From positions 1 through 64,000 of the forward strand of contig JADLFM010000023.1 in the NCBI GenBank assembly GCA_020845495.1: a stretch of DNA of 64,000 nt, written 5' to 3'. The position numbers were made by a program, and so were the translations under genes. Source of the stretch: Chloroflexota bacterium (GTDB taxonomy: Bacteria; Chloroflexota; UBA6077; JACCZL01). The notes under the pieces were generated by a model, which had not been told where the DNA came from, made no database searches, and saw only the letters and a program-made list of their open reading frames with translations. Each line of letters starts with the position of its first letter. Position 1 is the stretch's first letter. Below, one piece after another: positions 52,501 through 59,807 of this stretch.

Positions 52501-53002
52501 ACTGGAACCGCTGGAGCGGCGTTGGGAAATACAGGTCCGACGCGGCGAACGCCTCCCGGACGGCCTCTGGAATCGGCCGCTCCTCGCGCCCCTTGGCGTG
52601 CGCGGCGCGGTAGAGGATGTAGCGCTTGGCAGCCTCGAACTCGCCAGCCGCCTGCAAGACCATCTCGACGATGTCCTGCACCCCTTCGACGGTCGGCGGC
52701 TCGGCACTCGCCTTGGCGGCGATGATATTCACTACGCGCCGCGCAAGTTCGTGGACCGGCGTGACCGGCGTGCGGCCGAAGCCGGCGAAGCAGCGCGCGA
52801 GGGCACTCTCGATCCGCTCCAGTTCGAACGGCACTACTCGCCCGTCACGCTTGACGATGGTGGTCGGCGGGATCACGGCGACCTCCTCACCGTGGTGCCC
52901 GCGGCCGTGCCCATTGCCATTCAGCAGTGAGTCTTCTGAACGTGACGTAAACTCACTATCGTACACCACCGTAGAAGCCAGGTCGTGCGCATCTTCGGGC
53001 AT
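49532..53002 (-). CDS. nrdJ: Class II (adenosylcobalamin-dependent) ribonucleotide reductase containing an intein
   Basis: 1156-residue precursor, 783 after intein removal. Residues 47-137 form an N-terminal ATP-cone (allosteric). The catalytic barrel has Cys245 (YNCSYQ), the thiyl-radical Cys852 in NP|CGEI (split by the intein), FCNLS and CVKPSGNTSQLVD. The C-terminus ACSAGVCEIEV is a redox CX4C tail. No small-subunit (nrdB) gene is adjacent, supporting the B12 class. It makes all deoxynucleotides. ATG 53002 follows GAGGAG. A 256-nt leader and tandem NrdR-like boxes lie upstream. Confidence 0.92.
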   Translation of the reverse strand: MPEDAHDLASTVVYDSEFTSRSEDSLLNGNGHGRGHHGEEVAVIPPTTIVKRDGRVVPFELERIESALARCFAGFGRTPVTPVHELARRVVNIIAAKASAEPPTVEGVQDIVEMVLQAAGEFEAAKRYILYRAAHAKGREERPIPEAVREAFAASDLYFPTPLQRFQFFDKYSRFNYELGRRETWIETVDRAVGFLHELAGDRLPADTYQRVRRGILEMKVTPSMRLLAMAGPAARRNNISIYNCSYQPVESIDSFCEALIISMSGCGVGFSVESKYVENFPRIKRQTGAPADLFVVEDSAEGWAHALRYGLERWFEGGDVHFDLSLVRPAGMPLKIKGGRASGPEPLRAMLDFMRRRILARQGSFLRSIDAHDMMCAVGSAAVSGGVRRTAMISLFDYDDAEMLACKSGDFERENSQRWNANNSAVWPSQGLDQVQFTRQFLEMVESGRGEPGIFNRQMAVDMRPARRAAADFGTNPCVTGDTWILTAEGPRQVRELVGVRHQTIVHGQPFWTTEDGFWSTGVKPIVRLKTQEGHELRLTASHQVETVIYRSRKIERSEWREAGSLRPGDMVKLHTHRGDLTWESHGTFEEGWLLGSLVGDGTFSETVSAAGQTLRMAHLDFWAADSRERASAIATLTRSVVGGRRDLRGVECVQPDKHRVSSAGLARLAAAYGIAPRAMAISPQVERASSAFYGGFLQGLFDADGSVQGTQQKGVSVRLAQSDLGTLQAAQRMLLRLGIASTIYPERRPAGTRVLPDGRGGHAEYECRADHELVIANDNIQEFAIRVGFSDPQKTARLSDAIGSYRRTPNRETFGAVVESVEPDGTEEVFDCSVPGPNCFDANGFVSHNCGEIVLRPWQFCNLSAVVARREDTIETMREKVELATIIGSIQSLATYFPGLRPIWKENCEEERLLGVDITGQLDSPIAQDAGVKDGLRHVAVEVNRMTARALGINQSASITCVKPSGNTSQLVDCSSGLHARWAPYYIRNVRVAASSPLSKVLRDAGVPMAPENGDDPENPRTWVVSFPVKAPDGAITRNDRSAVEQCEYWLQNKLHWTEHNPSVTITYRQDEVIDLMKWVWDHRDKIGGMAFLPAFDAKYDQLPYIEISKDEYERRAAAFPEIDFSKVYRYEREDLTNAAQELACSAGVCEIEV
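50450..51568 (-). mobile_element. Full-length class 1 intein with LAGLIDADG homing endonuclease in nrdJ
   Basis: 373 residues (precursor 479-851). Block A starts at Cys479 (CVTGDTWILT); block B TASH with Thr541/His544; LAGLIDADG motifs WLLGSLVGDG (594-603) and FLQGLFDADG (698-707), with acidic residues intact; block F/G ends with FVSHN, penultimate His850 and terminal Asn851. The +1 extein residue is Cys852. All splicing and endonuclease residues appear present, so both self-splicing and homing should be active. Insertion lies between the conserved Pro478 and the radical Cys, so unspliced enzyme cannot work. Confidence 0.93.
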
Positions 53003-53258
53003 GTGCTCCTCACAGACGAAGATTTACCTCGCGGCTACACCGAAGACTCGGGGTCGCGGACTCTGTCAAATGACGCATGCCAAGTACGCGATTTTGTAAA
53101 CACGAAGGGAGCCTGCAAGGCAAATCCCACCTTGCCATCCGCAAGGCGGTAGGTGTTCGTCATATTGACAAAACACCATCACATTGCCGCCCCAAGTCGT
53201 TCTTTCCGAACACAAGAACTCCGGGCGAACCCTCCGGCGACCACAAGATATTGTGGCT
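53003..53258 (-). other. Long nrdJ leader with mutually exclusive pairing segments
   Basis: About 256 nt between the predicted start of transcription and nrdJ ATG. On the minus strand CCTTGC (53141-53146), GCAAGG (53130-53135) and CCTTGC (53115-53120) occur in order, so the middle segment can pair with either neighbour. I see no B12-box, so a cobalamin riboswitch is not supported. Confidence 0.45.
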
Positions 53259-53287
53259 AATCACAATTCTATCACAACATCTTGTGA
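53241..53287 (-). promoter_or_regulatory. Tandem NrdR-box-like operator and extended -10 promoter of nrdJ
   Basis: Two 16-bp palindromes: TCACAACATCTTGTGA (53272-53287) and CCACAAGATATTGTGG (53241-53256), start-to-start 31 bp, three helical turns. They match the NrdR consensus acaCwAtATaTwGtgt at 12-13 of 16 positions. Minus strand: an extended -10 TGATAGAAT (TAGAAT at 53266-53271) directly abuts the upstream box. NrdR would cover the promoter when dATP is high. Confidence 0.78.
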
Positions 53288-53862
53288 TTCGTGAGGCATA
53301 AGCGCTCCGGCTAGTTGCAAGTCCTTTTGTCAACTTGCTGATCCGAGAATTCTGACTGACAGTCAATATTTCCGCTGGCCCTCGAAGGTGGAAGAGCAGA
53401 CCTTAGCCTTATGTTGGGTAGCCAAGCCGCGAGCGTGGGCTGTTGCCGTTCCGCTCTATAGACGATAGTGACCCTTCAATCGCCGTATACGGTTTCCATA
53501 GGGGCATCGCCTATGAGCAAATGCAATGGCAGTCAACTGACGCTCGCTATCTGGCACCAATGAAATTGGCCAACTCCAAATTGACAGAAGTTGCTGACAT
53601 GAGCGGGCTACAGAGAATTAGCACCGGAGTGGAAATTGTGATGTGCAATGCACTCCTGCTCAGTTTTCCACAGGATTGTCTATCCCCACGACGGGCTCGT
53701 TGACAGGCCGTCATAATTCTGATCAATCTGGTTCATGCAGAGGGCCGTCACTCCACATGGCCGCTTCGACTAGTTGCGGCTACGCGCACGATGCCCAGGG
53801 ATTTGCGCCGGTCGAATCTGTGCCGTTGTAGTGCGCTCGTAACACCTCGATGCTCTCATCAA
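53288..53862. other. 575-bp low-G+C stretch without a supported gene
   Basis: Visibly poorer in G+C than the rest of the window. A frame at 53443-53703 (86 residues) has no ribosome site and no recognisable family; it is doubtful. TTTTCCACA at 53664-53672 matches a DnaA box, but it is single. Confidence 0.4.
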
Positions 53863-53909
53863 GCACAACATCTTGTGGTATACTCTTTCCGAGACACAAG
53901 ATGTTGTAT
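53863..53909 (+). promoter_or_regulatory. Second tandem NrdR-box-like operator with extended -10 promoter
   Basis: GCACAACATCTTGTGG (53863-53878) and ACACAAGATGTTGTAT (53894-53909), again start-to-start 31 bp. The extended -10 TGGTATACT (TATACT at 53879-53884) abuts the first box exactly as before nrdJ. The transcript would start near 53891 and run into the 45-residue gene. Confidence 0.75.
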
Positions 53910-53924
53910 CTGGCGGAGGTTAGA

Positions 53925-54062
53925 ATGGGCGGGAAGTCGGTGCCTCAGAGGCGCGGCCGCGATGCGGGTAATGGTCGGTTTGTCACGGTGAAGGAGGCCC
54001 AACGACGCAGTAAGGAGGCGATCGTCGAGACCGTGAAGAAGAAGGCTGGCAAAGGCAAGTAG
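53925..54062 (+). CDS. 45-residue basic protein, putative NrdR-regulon member, family not recognised
   Basis: ATG 53925 follows GGAGG with 5-nt spacing. Very basic and small: 'GRDAGNGRFVTVKEAQRRSK' then 'AIVETVKKKAGKGK'. It resembles small 'GRDxxTGRFVTxxxA' hypothetical proteins of other bacteria; no function is known to me. It is directly behind the second NrdR-like operator. 28 bp to the next gene, so a two-gene operon. Codon use is less G+C-biased than neighbours, hinting at transfer. Confidence 0.7.
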   Translation: MGGKSVPQRRGRDAGNGRFVTVKEAQRRSKEAIVETVKKKAGKGK

Positions 54063-54090
54063 CACTCAGCATCAATTTCGAGGAGTCCCG

Positions 54091-54423
54091 ATGACAAGGC
54101 GCCATTCGCACGTCACCAAGCGGACGGCCGGAGTAGGGATACTTGCTACTGATGAGCGGTCTGTCGCAAAGGTTCGCTACCAGTTGCAGCGCTGGCAAGA
54201 GGCCTCGATCCTCCAGTTCCCAGACGGAGAGGTTTCCGAGATCCGTGGGGGGGAGGAGGTGACAGGTGAAATCACTATTCTGGAAGGCGACCTTCCTCGG
54301 GACAATTCTTCAGGCAGGCTTTCTCTGTGCCTGGAGGACAGGCGCCGCCTGCCAATTCGCATCATTCAGCGGGGTACTGCCTCGAATTGCTGCAAATTCG
54401 CAGTATGCGGCGAGCCAGCATAG
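54091..54423 (+). CDS. 110-residue protein of unknown function, second gene of the putative NrdR operon
   Basis: ATG 54091 follows GAGGAG. Central 'SVAKVRYQLQRWQEASILQFPDG' and C-terminal 'LCLEDRRRLPIRIIQRG' suggest an alpha/beta protein; no catalytic motif seen, and the terminal CCKFAVC Cys cluster is unusual. 28 bp after the 45-residue gene. Third codon positions are not G+C-rich like surrounding genes. Not recognised. Confidence 0.6.
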   Translation: MTRRHSHVTKRTAGVGILATDERSVAKVRYQLQRWQEASILQFPDGEVSEIRGGEEVTGEITILEGDLPRDNSSGRLSLCLEDRRRLPIRIIQRGTASNCCKFAVCGEPA

Positions 54424-54431
54424 ATGAACTT

Positions 54432-54467
54432 GGGCGGGCTAGCCGCAGCCCTGCGGCTAGCCCGCCC
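54432..54467. terminator. 17-bp perfect inverted repeat between convergent genes
   Basis: GGGCGGGCTAGCCGCAG with its exact complement, 2-nt loop, just past the 110-residue gene and just before the end of the Ldh-type gene. Likely bidirectional stop. Confidence 0.8.
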
Positions 54468-54475
54468 ATCATCGC

Positions 54476-55537
54476 TTACGGGAAGCTGATCCCTAGCTCG
54501 GCCGCGACTTCCTCGAACTCTCGGCGCACGCCATCGGCGATCGGGATCCCCGCGACCTGCCGCCGGGCCTTCTTGCCAGCCTCGATCTCGCCAGGGATGA
54601 AGATGCCGGTCGATTCGGCGGCGAGTGGGATCGCCTTGACCTCGCGGCACATCTCGGCCAGGCGCTCCTTGAACTGAGGCACCGGCACCATCTTGCCGAC
54701 GTCGATGGCGCCGAGCAGGTGCCCGATGTTCTGCTCCGTGTCGAGTTTGCCATACAGCGGCCCGATGTGCGGTCCAAACGCCGCGCCGGTCAGGCAGCCG
54801 CAGAGGATGTCGATCATCATCGAGACGACCGCGCCCTTGTAGCCGGCCATCGGCATGACCGTCCCTTCGAGTGCTGCCTGAGTGTCGGTCGTCGGCCGGC
54901 CCTCCTTATCGAGCGCCCAGCCAGCGGGGATCGTCGCCTGCCCCTTGGTGGCGGCGAGCAAGATGTGGCCCCGCGCCGCGACGCTCGTCGCCATGTCGAT
55001 CACGACCGGGCCGTCCTGGCCGGGCACGGCGAACGAGAACGGATTGGTCGAGAAGTACGGCTCCTTGCCTCCCCATGGCGCCATCGAGGCCGGCCCATTC
55101 GTCATCCCGATGCCGACCATATCTGCGTTCGCGGCCATCGTGGTGAAGTAGGCCGTTGCGCCGAAGTGGTTGCTGTTGCGGATGCCGGCCCAGCACGCGC
55201 CGGTCTGTCCGGCGCGCGCGATTGCCGCACGCATCGCCCAGGCGCCGACGACGGCGCCCAATCCGTTGTCGCCGTCGACGACGATCGACGAGGGGTTGTC
55301 GCTGACGATCCGGATGTTCGGTCGGGCTTTGACGATGCCGACCTTTAGCCGCCGGATGTAAATGGCGAGCAGGCGGGTGATGCCGTGGGTGTCCACGCCG
55401 CGCAGGTTCGCCTCAATAAGGTTGTCGGTCACGATTCGTGCGTCTGCCTCGGGCACCCCAACGGTCGTGAACGCGCGCTGGGTGAACGCGCGCAGTTGTT
55501 CGACCGGGTACAGCGTCCCCTGGTCGTCTCCAGCCAT
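54476..55537 (-). CDS. Ldh2/MDH2 family (malate/L-lactate/ureidoglycolate) dehydrogenase
   Basis: 353 residues. The type-2 malate/L-lactate/ureidoglycolate dehydrogenase fold (not Rossmann): 'DNLIEANLRGVDTHGITRLL' (active His) near 40-58, 'GIRNSNHFGATAYF' near 117-130, 'GKEPYFSTNPFSFAVPG' near 155. Oxidises a 2-hydroxyacid with NAD(P). Substrate not determined. Single gene; ATG 55537 follows GGAGGA. Confidence 0.9.
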   Translation of the reverse strand: MAGDDQGTLYPVEQLRAFTQRAFTTVGVPEADARIVTDNLIEANLRGVDTHGITRLLAIYIRRLKVGIVKARPNIRIVSDNPSSIVVDGDNGLGAVVGAWAMRAAIARAGQTGACWAGIRNSNHFGATAYFTTMAANADMVGIGMTNGPASMAPWGGKEPYFSTNPFSFAVPGQDGPVVIDMATSVAARGHILLAATKGQATIPAGWALDKEGRPTTDTQAALEGTVMPMAGYKGAVVSMMIDILCGCLTGAAFGPHIGPLYGKLDTEQNIGHLLGAIDVGKMVPVPQFKERLAEMCREVKAIPLAAESTGIFIPGEIEAGKKARRQVAGIPIADGVRREFEEVAAELGISFP

Positions 55538-55984
55538 ACTGATCCTCCTCGGGTGCGCCCGCCACGGGTGATGGGTCGGGCTGGGCGCTGCCGCCCAAGT
55601 GTGACAGCCGCCGAACGCCCGGACAACCTATCGGCCACCGGCGAGTATCCCGCGGGTTTCTGCGCGTACCGGTTCGCCGAGCGCTGCACGGCGCCCCACC
55701 CGGAGCCGCTTGGAGGCGCCCCTGTTCTTCAGGCGTGACGGCTGCTATCCTGCGTCCCACACTTCCTTCCGAGAGAGGCGCTTCATCGACCGGCAACGTG
55801 TGGCTCGCTATCTCCAGCGTCGGCCTGAGAGCGGCGCTCTATCCAGCGTAGGAGCCGCACAGGGTGGCAGGCTTCCCAGCCGGCGTACCGCCCCGGGGCC
55901 GGCCTGCTGCCGTCCGTCCATCCGACTCATGGCCGCCCGGCAGCGAGCGGCCGCACGTCCCGCCGCTCGGCGTGGAGCCTGGCG
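55538..55984. other. 447-bp divergent intergenic region
   Basis: Promoters for the Ldh2-type gene and the histidine kinase should lie here. CTATCCT near 55748 could be a -10, but no matching -35 is clear. No gene supported. Confidence 0.35.
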
Positions 55985-58240
55985 ATGACTCCCGTCCATG
56001 AGCGCCCGGATGAGGGCGCTGAGACTCACGCCAGCCGAGGCGCGCGCACGGTACTCCTCCCTATCCGGTGGCCGTCGCATGCGGCCGATCTATCCCGCGC
56101 GGCAGGCCCGCTATCCCCGCGGCGCCGGGTGCTGGGCATCGTCACGCTGGCAAGCCTGCCGCTGATCGCGCTCGCGCTCTACGGCCTGTGGCTCGGCAAA
56201 GCCAGCAGTGAGGCACGCGTCAGCGAGGAGCGTATCGCCGTCGCGCGGGCGGCAGCGCTGACAGCCAGCGGCTTCGTCGAGGGCCACCTGTCGACGGCCC
56301 GCTCGTTGGCACAGACCAGGTCGGTGCGCGACTCCACGACGGCGAATGCCGCGCTGACCGACATCATGCCGAAGGTTCTGGCCGTGAACCCGGAGTGGGA
56401 AGGCTGGGGAGTCTTCGATGCAGACGGCTGGAACATCGTCAGCAGCACGTCGGCGTCGCACACCCAGAACATTGGCGACCGTCCGTATTTCCAGCAGATG
56501 CTGGCGGCGAACCAGCCGACCGTGGGCCCGGCGCTCATCAGTCGAGTAACCGGCGTGCTGTCGATTGCCCTGGCCGTTCCCGTCGACTTCTCTGATGGCG
56601 GACAGGGAGGGCTCGTCGTATTCCTCCCGATCGCGCGCCTGAACGCTCGGCTTCAGGATCTCCGCTCCGATACCAGCCTCCGACTGATCTTGATCGACAC
56701 CGAGGGGAACGCGATCGCTCATCCCGATCCGGGCGTCGCGGGGAATCTCGAGCCGATGCGCGGCGACCCGAGCGTTGACGCGGTACTGGCCGGGCAGAGC
56801 GGCAGCAACATCGCCCATGACAGCGCCGGCGAGCAGGTGCTCGAGGCCTTCGTACCGGTCCCGGGGCTTGGCTGGGGAGCACTGGTGGTCCAGCCGACGG
56901 CAGTTGCCTTCGACGTCGCGGTCCGCCAGAGCATCATCGGGTCTGGCGTGCTGGTGTTGGCGGTGGCGATGGCCGGCTCGATCGCCTGGTACCTGGGCGG
57001 CTGGCTCGAACGTGCCTACCGCCAGCAGCGTGAGGCCACGGCTCAGGCCGCGGCGACCACCCGGACCCTCGCCGTCGTGACGGCGGAGAGCGAGCAACGC
57101 CGGCGATTCCTCGAAGGCGTCATCTCCTCAGCGCCGATCGCGATCGCGATCCTCGAGGGGCCAGACTACCGCCACGAAACCATCAATGCCCGCTACCAGG
57201 CGCTTCGCCCGAACACGCCCATCCTCGGCCGCCCGCTCGCAGACGTCTTTCCACAGTCGGTCGAGCAGGGCTTGCTTGCCATCGTCGACCAGGTCTATGC
57301 AAGCGGCCAGCAGTACGTGGGGTCCGACGTGCCCTGGCGCATCGACGACGACCGTGGCACCACCGAGACTCGCTACTTCACGTACAGCATCGCGCGCATC
57401 GACGACGCGGATGGCCAGCCATCCGCCATCCTGAGCGTCGTGCTCGAAACGACCCAGGCCGTGCTCGTCCGGCAGCAGGCCGAGCGGGAGAAGGACGAGT
57501 TCCTCTCGATGGCCAGTCACGAGCTCAAGACGCCGCTCACGTCACTCGGGTTGGCCGCCCAACTCATCGACCGAATGCTGCGACACGGCACCCTCGATCA
57601 CGACCGTCTGGAGCGACACGTCGGGACGATTCGCGATCAGGTCGAGCGTGCAGCGCGATTGATCGGCGATTTGCTCGACGTCTCGCGCTTCGAGGCCGGC
57701 CGCCTCGATATGAACTGGGGGCGCGTCGATCTCGGCGTCCTGAGCCGTGCAGCGATCCAATGCGAAGTCGACGCCCTGCCGGAGTACAGCCGGCGCCGCA
57801 TCGAGCTTCGCACCGATGGACAATCCACCCGCGTCACCGCTGACGAGGCGCGTCTCGAACAGGTGCTGACAAACCTGCTGTCCAACGCCGTCAAGTACAG
57901 CCCGAACGATGCGAGCGTCGACGTTCGGATCGAGCACGAGGGCGGTGATACGATCCTCGAGGTCGTCGATCGTGGCATCGGCGTGCCGCAGGACGAGCGA
58001 GCACGGCTGTTTGCGCCCTTTCGCCGGACGGCGCGGGCGGTGAACATGGGGATCGAGGGGACCGGCCTTGGCCTGTACATTACTCGACGGATCGTCGAGT
58101 CCCACGGCGGCACGATCGAGCATCGGGAGACCCCCGGCGGCGGCGCCACCTTCCGCGTCCGCCTCCCCACTGTCGCTCATCCCACAGAAGGCGTTCCGCC
58201 CGAACTGCCGGTGTCCGAGCCGGCCCCCGACGCTCGCTAA
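55985..58240 (+). CDS. Membrane sensor histidine kinase with dCache and PAS domains
   Basis: 751 residues. Two membrane helices (about 47-70 and 312-338) bracket an extracellular dCache sensor (about 75-310; 'GWGVFDADGWNIVSSTSASHTQNIGDRPYFQQML'). A PAS-like segment (about 380-490) follows, then HisKA with the phospho-acceptor His512 in SMASHELKTPLTSL and HATPase ('NLLSNAVKYSPN', 'DRGIGVP', 'GTGLGLYI'). Phosphorylates an unseen response regulator; none is adjacent, so it is an orphan. The signal sensed is unknown. Confidence 0.92.
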   Translation: MTPVHERPDEGAETHASRGARTVLLPIRWPSHAADLSRAAGPLSPRRRVLGIVTLASLPLIALALYGLWLGKASSEARVSEERIAVARAAALTASGFVEGHLSTARSLAQTRSVRDSTTANAALTDIMPKVLAVNPEWEGWGVFDADGWNIVSSTSASHTQNIGDRPYFQQMLAANQPTVGPALISRVTGVLSIALAVPVDFSDGGQGGLVVFLPIARLNARLQDLRSDTSLRLILIDTEGNAIAHPDPGVAGNLEPMRGDPSVDAVLAGQSGSNIAHDSAGEQVLEAFVPVPGLGWGALVVQPTAVAFDVAVRQSIIGSGVLVLAVAMAGSIAWYLGGWLERAYRQQREATAQAAATTRTLAVVTAESEQRRRFLEGVISSAPIAIAILEGPDYRHETINARYQALRPNTPILGRPLADVFPQSVEQGLLAIVDQVYASGQQYVGSDVPWRIDDDRGTTETRYFTYSIARIDDADGQPSAILSVVLETTQAVLVRQQAEREKDEFLSMASHELKTPLTSLGLAAQLIDRMLRHGTLDHDRLERHVGTIRDQVERAARLIGDLLDVSRFEAGRLDMNWGRVDLGVLSRAAIQCEVDALPEYSRRRIELRTDGQSTRVTADEARLEQVLTNLLSNAVKYSPNDASVDVRIEHEGGDTILEVVDRGIGVPQDERARLFAPFRRTARAVNMGIEGTGLGLYITRRIVESHGGTIEHRETPGGGATFRVRLPTVAHPTEGVPPELPVSEPAPDAR

Positions 58241-58408
58241 CCCGGTCGTTCGGCGACCCCAGGCCGCGTGCCCACGCTCGTGCACCTCGCTCGCTGCCAC
58301 CCACGATCCAGGCTATCGCCTCCTTCTCACTCTCTACTCACTCCTCTCGACTCGCGTGCCACTCGCTACTATGTCCGGAGACCGTGTCAGCGCCCACCGG
58401 AGGTGACG

Positions 58409-59764
58409 ATGCCAGAATCCGCTGCGCCGGCCCCCTTCCTACCGCCGCATGGGCCGCTGCCCGATCCAGGGCTGCGCACACCCGGCCCCGACGAGCGCGG
58501 TGCACGCGTGCTGCTACGGGGAGGGCAGGTCGTCGACGTGCGGGCCGGGCAGATCAGGCAGAACGCGGACGTCCTCGTAGAGGGCGGCTGGATCGAGCAG
58601 GTCGGGACGGGGCTGAGCGACGCTGGCGCACGAGTCGTTGACGTCAGCGGGCGCTACCTGCTGCCGGGGCTGATCGACCTGCACGTCCATCCTGGGATGA
58701 TGGTCGGGCTGCGGATGGACCCGAACGGTATGACGCCCGAGCGGATACGCCACGACCTGGCCGTCTGGCTGCGCTACGGCGTCACCACCGTCCAGGCGAT
58801 GGGCACCGACCGCCCGTTCAGCTTCGAGATTCAGCGCGAGCAGCGGAAGGGCGCCCTCATTGGCGCGCGGCTGTTCAGCGTGGGGCACGGCTTCGGCCTC
58901 GCGGGCGGCGTCCCCCCGTTCCAGATCGACCCGCCGGGCGTCGTCCGCGAGACCGAGCCGGGCGCGATCGGCGTCGTGATGAAGCGGCTCGCCGACTACG
59001 GGGCCAGCGGTGTCAAGCTCTGGTACGACGACTGGTACGGTCAGTTCCCGAAGATGGCGCCCGAGGTCGCGCGGACCATCGTCCAGGCCGCTCACCGTGC
59101 CAGGCTCACGGCATACGCGCACGTCTATACGGTGGACGACGCCAGCCTGCTCGTCGGCTTTGGCCTCGACGCGCTCGCCCATATGCCGAGGGATCGCGAG
59201 GTCGACGAATTCCTCGTCGACCGGATGCTCTCGCGCGGAGCTGCAGCGGTTCCGACGCTGACGATCCCGGACACCAACGCGATCCTCGAGGAGCGTCCGG
59301 CCTTCGTGGACGATCCGCTCTTCGGGAAGTTCTTGCCGCCCGGCAGCGTTGAGTACCTGAAAGACGACCGCTTCATCGCCACGATCCGTGCCAAACCCGA
59401 GTACTCCGCGCTTCGCCCGGACCTTGACCGGGCGCTGCACAACACGGCGGTGCTTGCCAGCGCCGGTATCGCCGTTGGATTCGGCACCGATGCTGGGGTC
59501 TCGAATCGGGTCATCGGCTTCTCGGAGCACCGTGAGCTCGAATTGCTCGTCCAGGCCGGTATCCGGCCTGCCGATGCGCTCCGAATGGCGACCTTGACCT
59601 CGGCACGGATACTCGGGCAGGACAGCCTCGGCGAGATCGCGCCCAGGAAGCGCGCCGACCTGCTCGTGCTCCAGGCCAACCCGCTGGAGGACGTTCGCCA
59701 TACCCGCTCGATCGAAAGCGTCTGGTCGGAGGGCGTGCAGGCAGCCGGGCCGCTGGAACAGTAG
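58409..59764 (+). CDS. Amidohydrolase family metal-dependent hydrolase
   Basis: 451 residues from ATG 58409, set by GGAGG. A small N-terminal beta domain ('VLLRGGQVVDVRAGQIRQNADVLVEGGWIEQVG') precedes the metal-binding barrel: LIDLHVHP (His pair), 'AHVYTVDD', 'ALAHMPRD', and GTDAGVSN with the catalytic Asp. The family cuts imidazolones, prolidine-like dipeptides, cyclic amides. Exact substrate unknown. Follows the histidine kinase on the same strand. Confidence 0.9.
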   Translation: MPESAAPAPFLPPHGPLPDPGLRTPGPDERGARVLLRGGQVVDVRAGQIRQNADVLVEGGWIEQVGTGLSDAGARVVDVSGRYLLPGLIDLHVHPGMMVGLRMDPNGMTPERIRHDLAVWLRYGVTTVQAMGTDRPFSFEIQREQRKGALIGARLFSVGHGFGLAGGVPPFQIDPPGVVRETEPGAIGVVMKRLADYGASGVKLWYDDWYGQFPKMAPEVARTIVQAAHRARLTAYAHVYTVDDASLLVGFGLDALAHMPRDREVDEFLVDRMLSRGAAAVPTLTIPDTNAILEERPAFVDDPLFGKFLPPGSVEYLKDDRFIATIRAKPEYSALRPDLDRALHNTAVLASAGIAVGFGTDAGVSNRVIGFSEHRELELLVQAGIRPADALRMATLTSARILGQDSLGEIAPRKRADLLVLQANPLEDVRHTRSIESVWSEGVQAAGPLEQ

Positions 59765-59807
59765 CCACGCCTGCCCGCTGGAACAGCAGCCACGCCTGCC
59801 TGCTCCA

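Noticed and set aside
53003..53258. Cobalamin riboswitch before nrdJ
   Set aside because: No B12-box (GCCACTG-like) or matching core helices visible; the leader has other pairing instead.
53664..53690. DnaA-box-like TTTTCCACA, possible replication origin
   Set aside because: Only one good match plus one poor one (CTATCCCCA), with no dnaA/dnaN neighbours or AT-rich unwinding element.
53443..53703. 86-residue frame in the low-G+C gap
   Set aside because: No ribosome site, no recognisable family, and codon pattern looks random; kept only as a doubtful remark.
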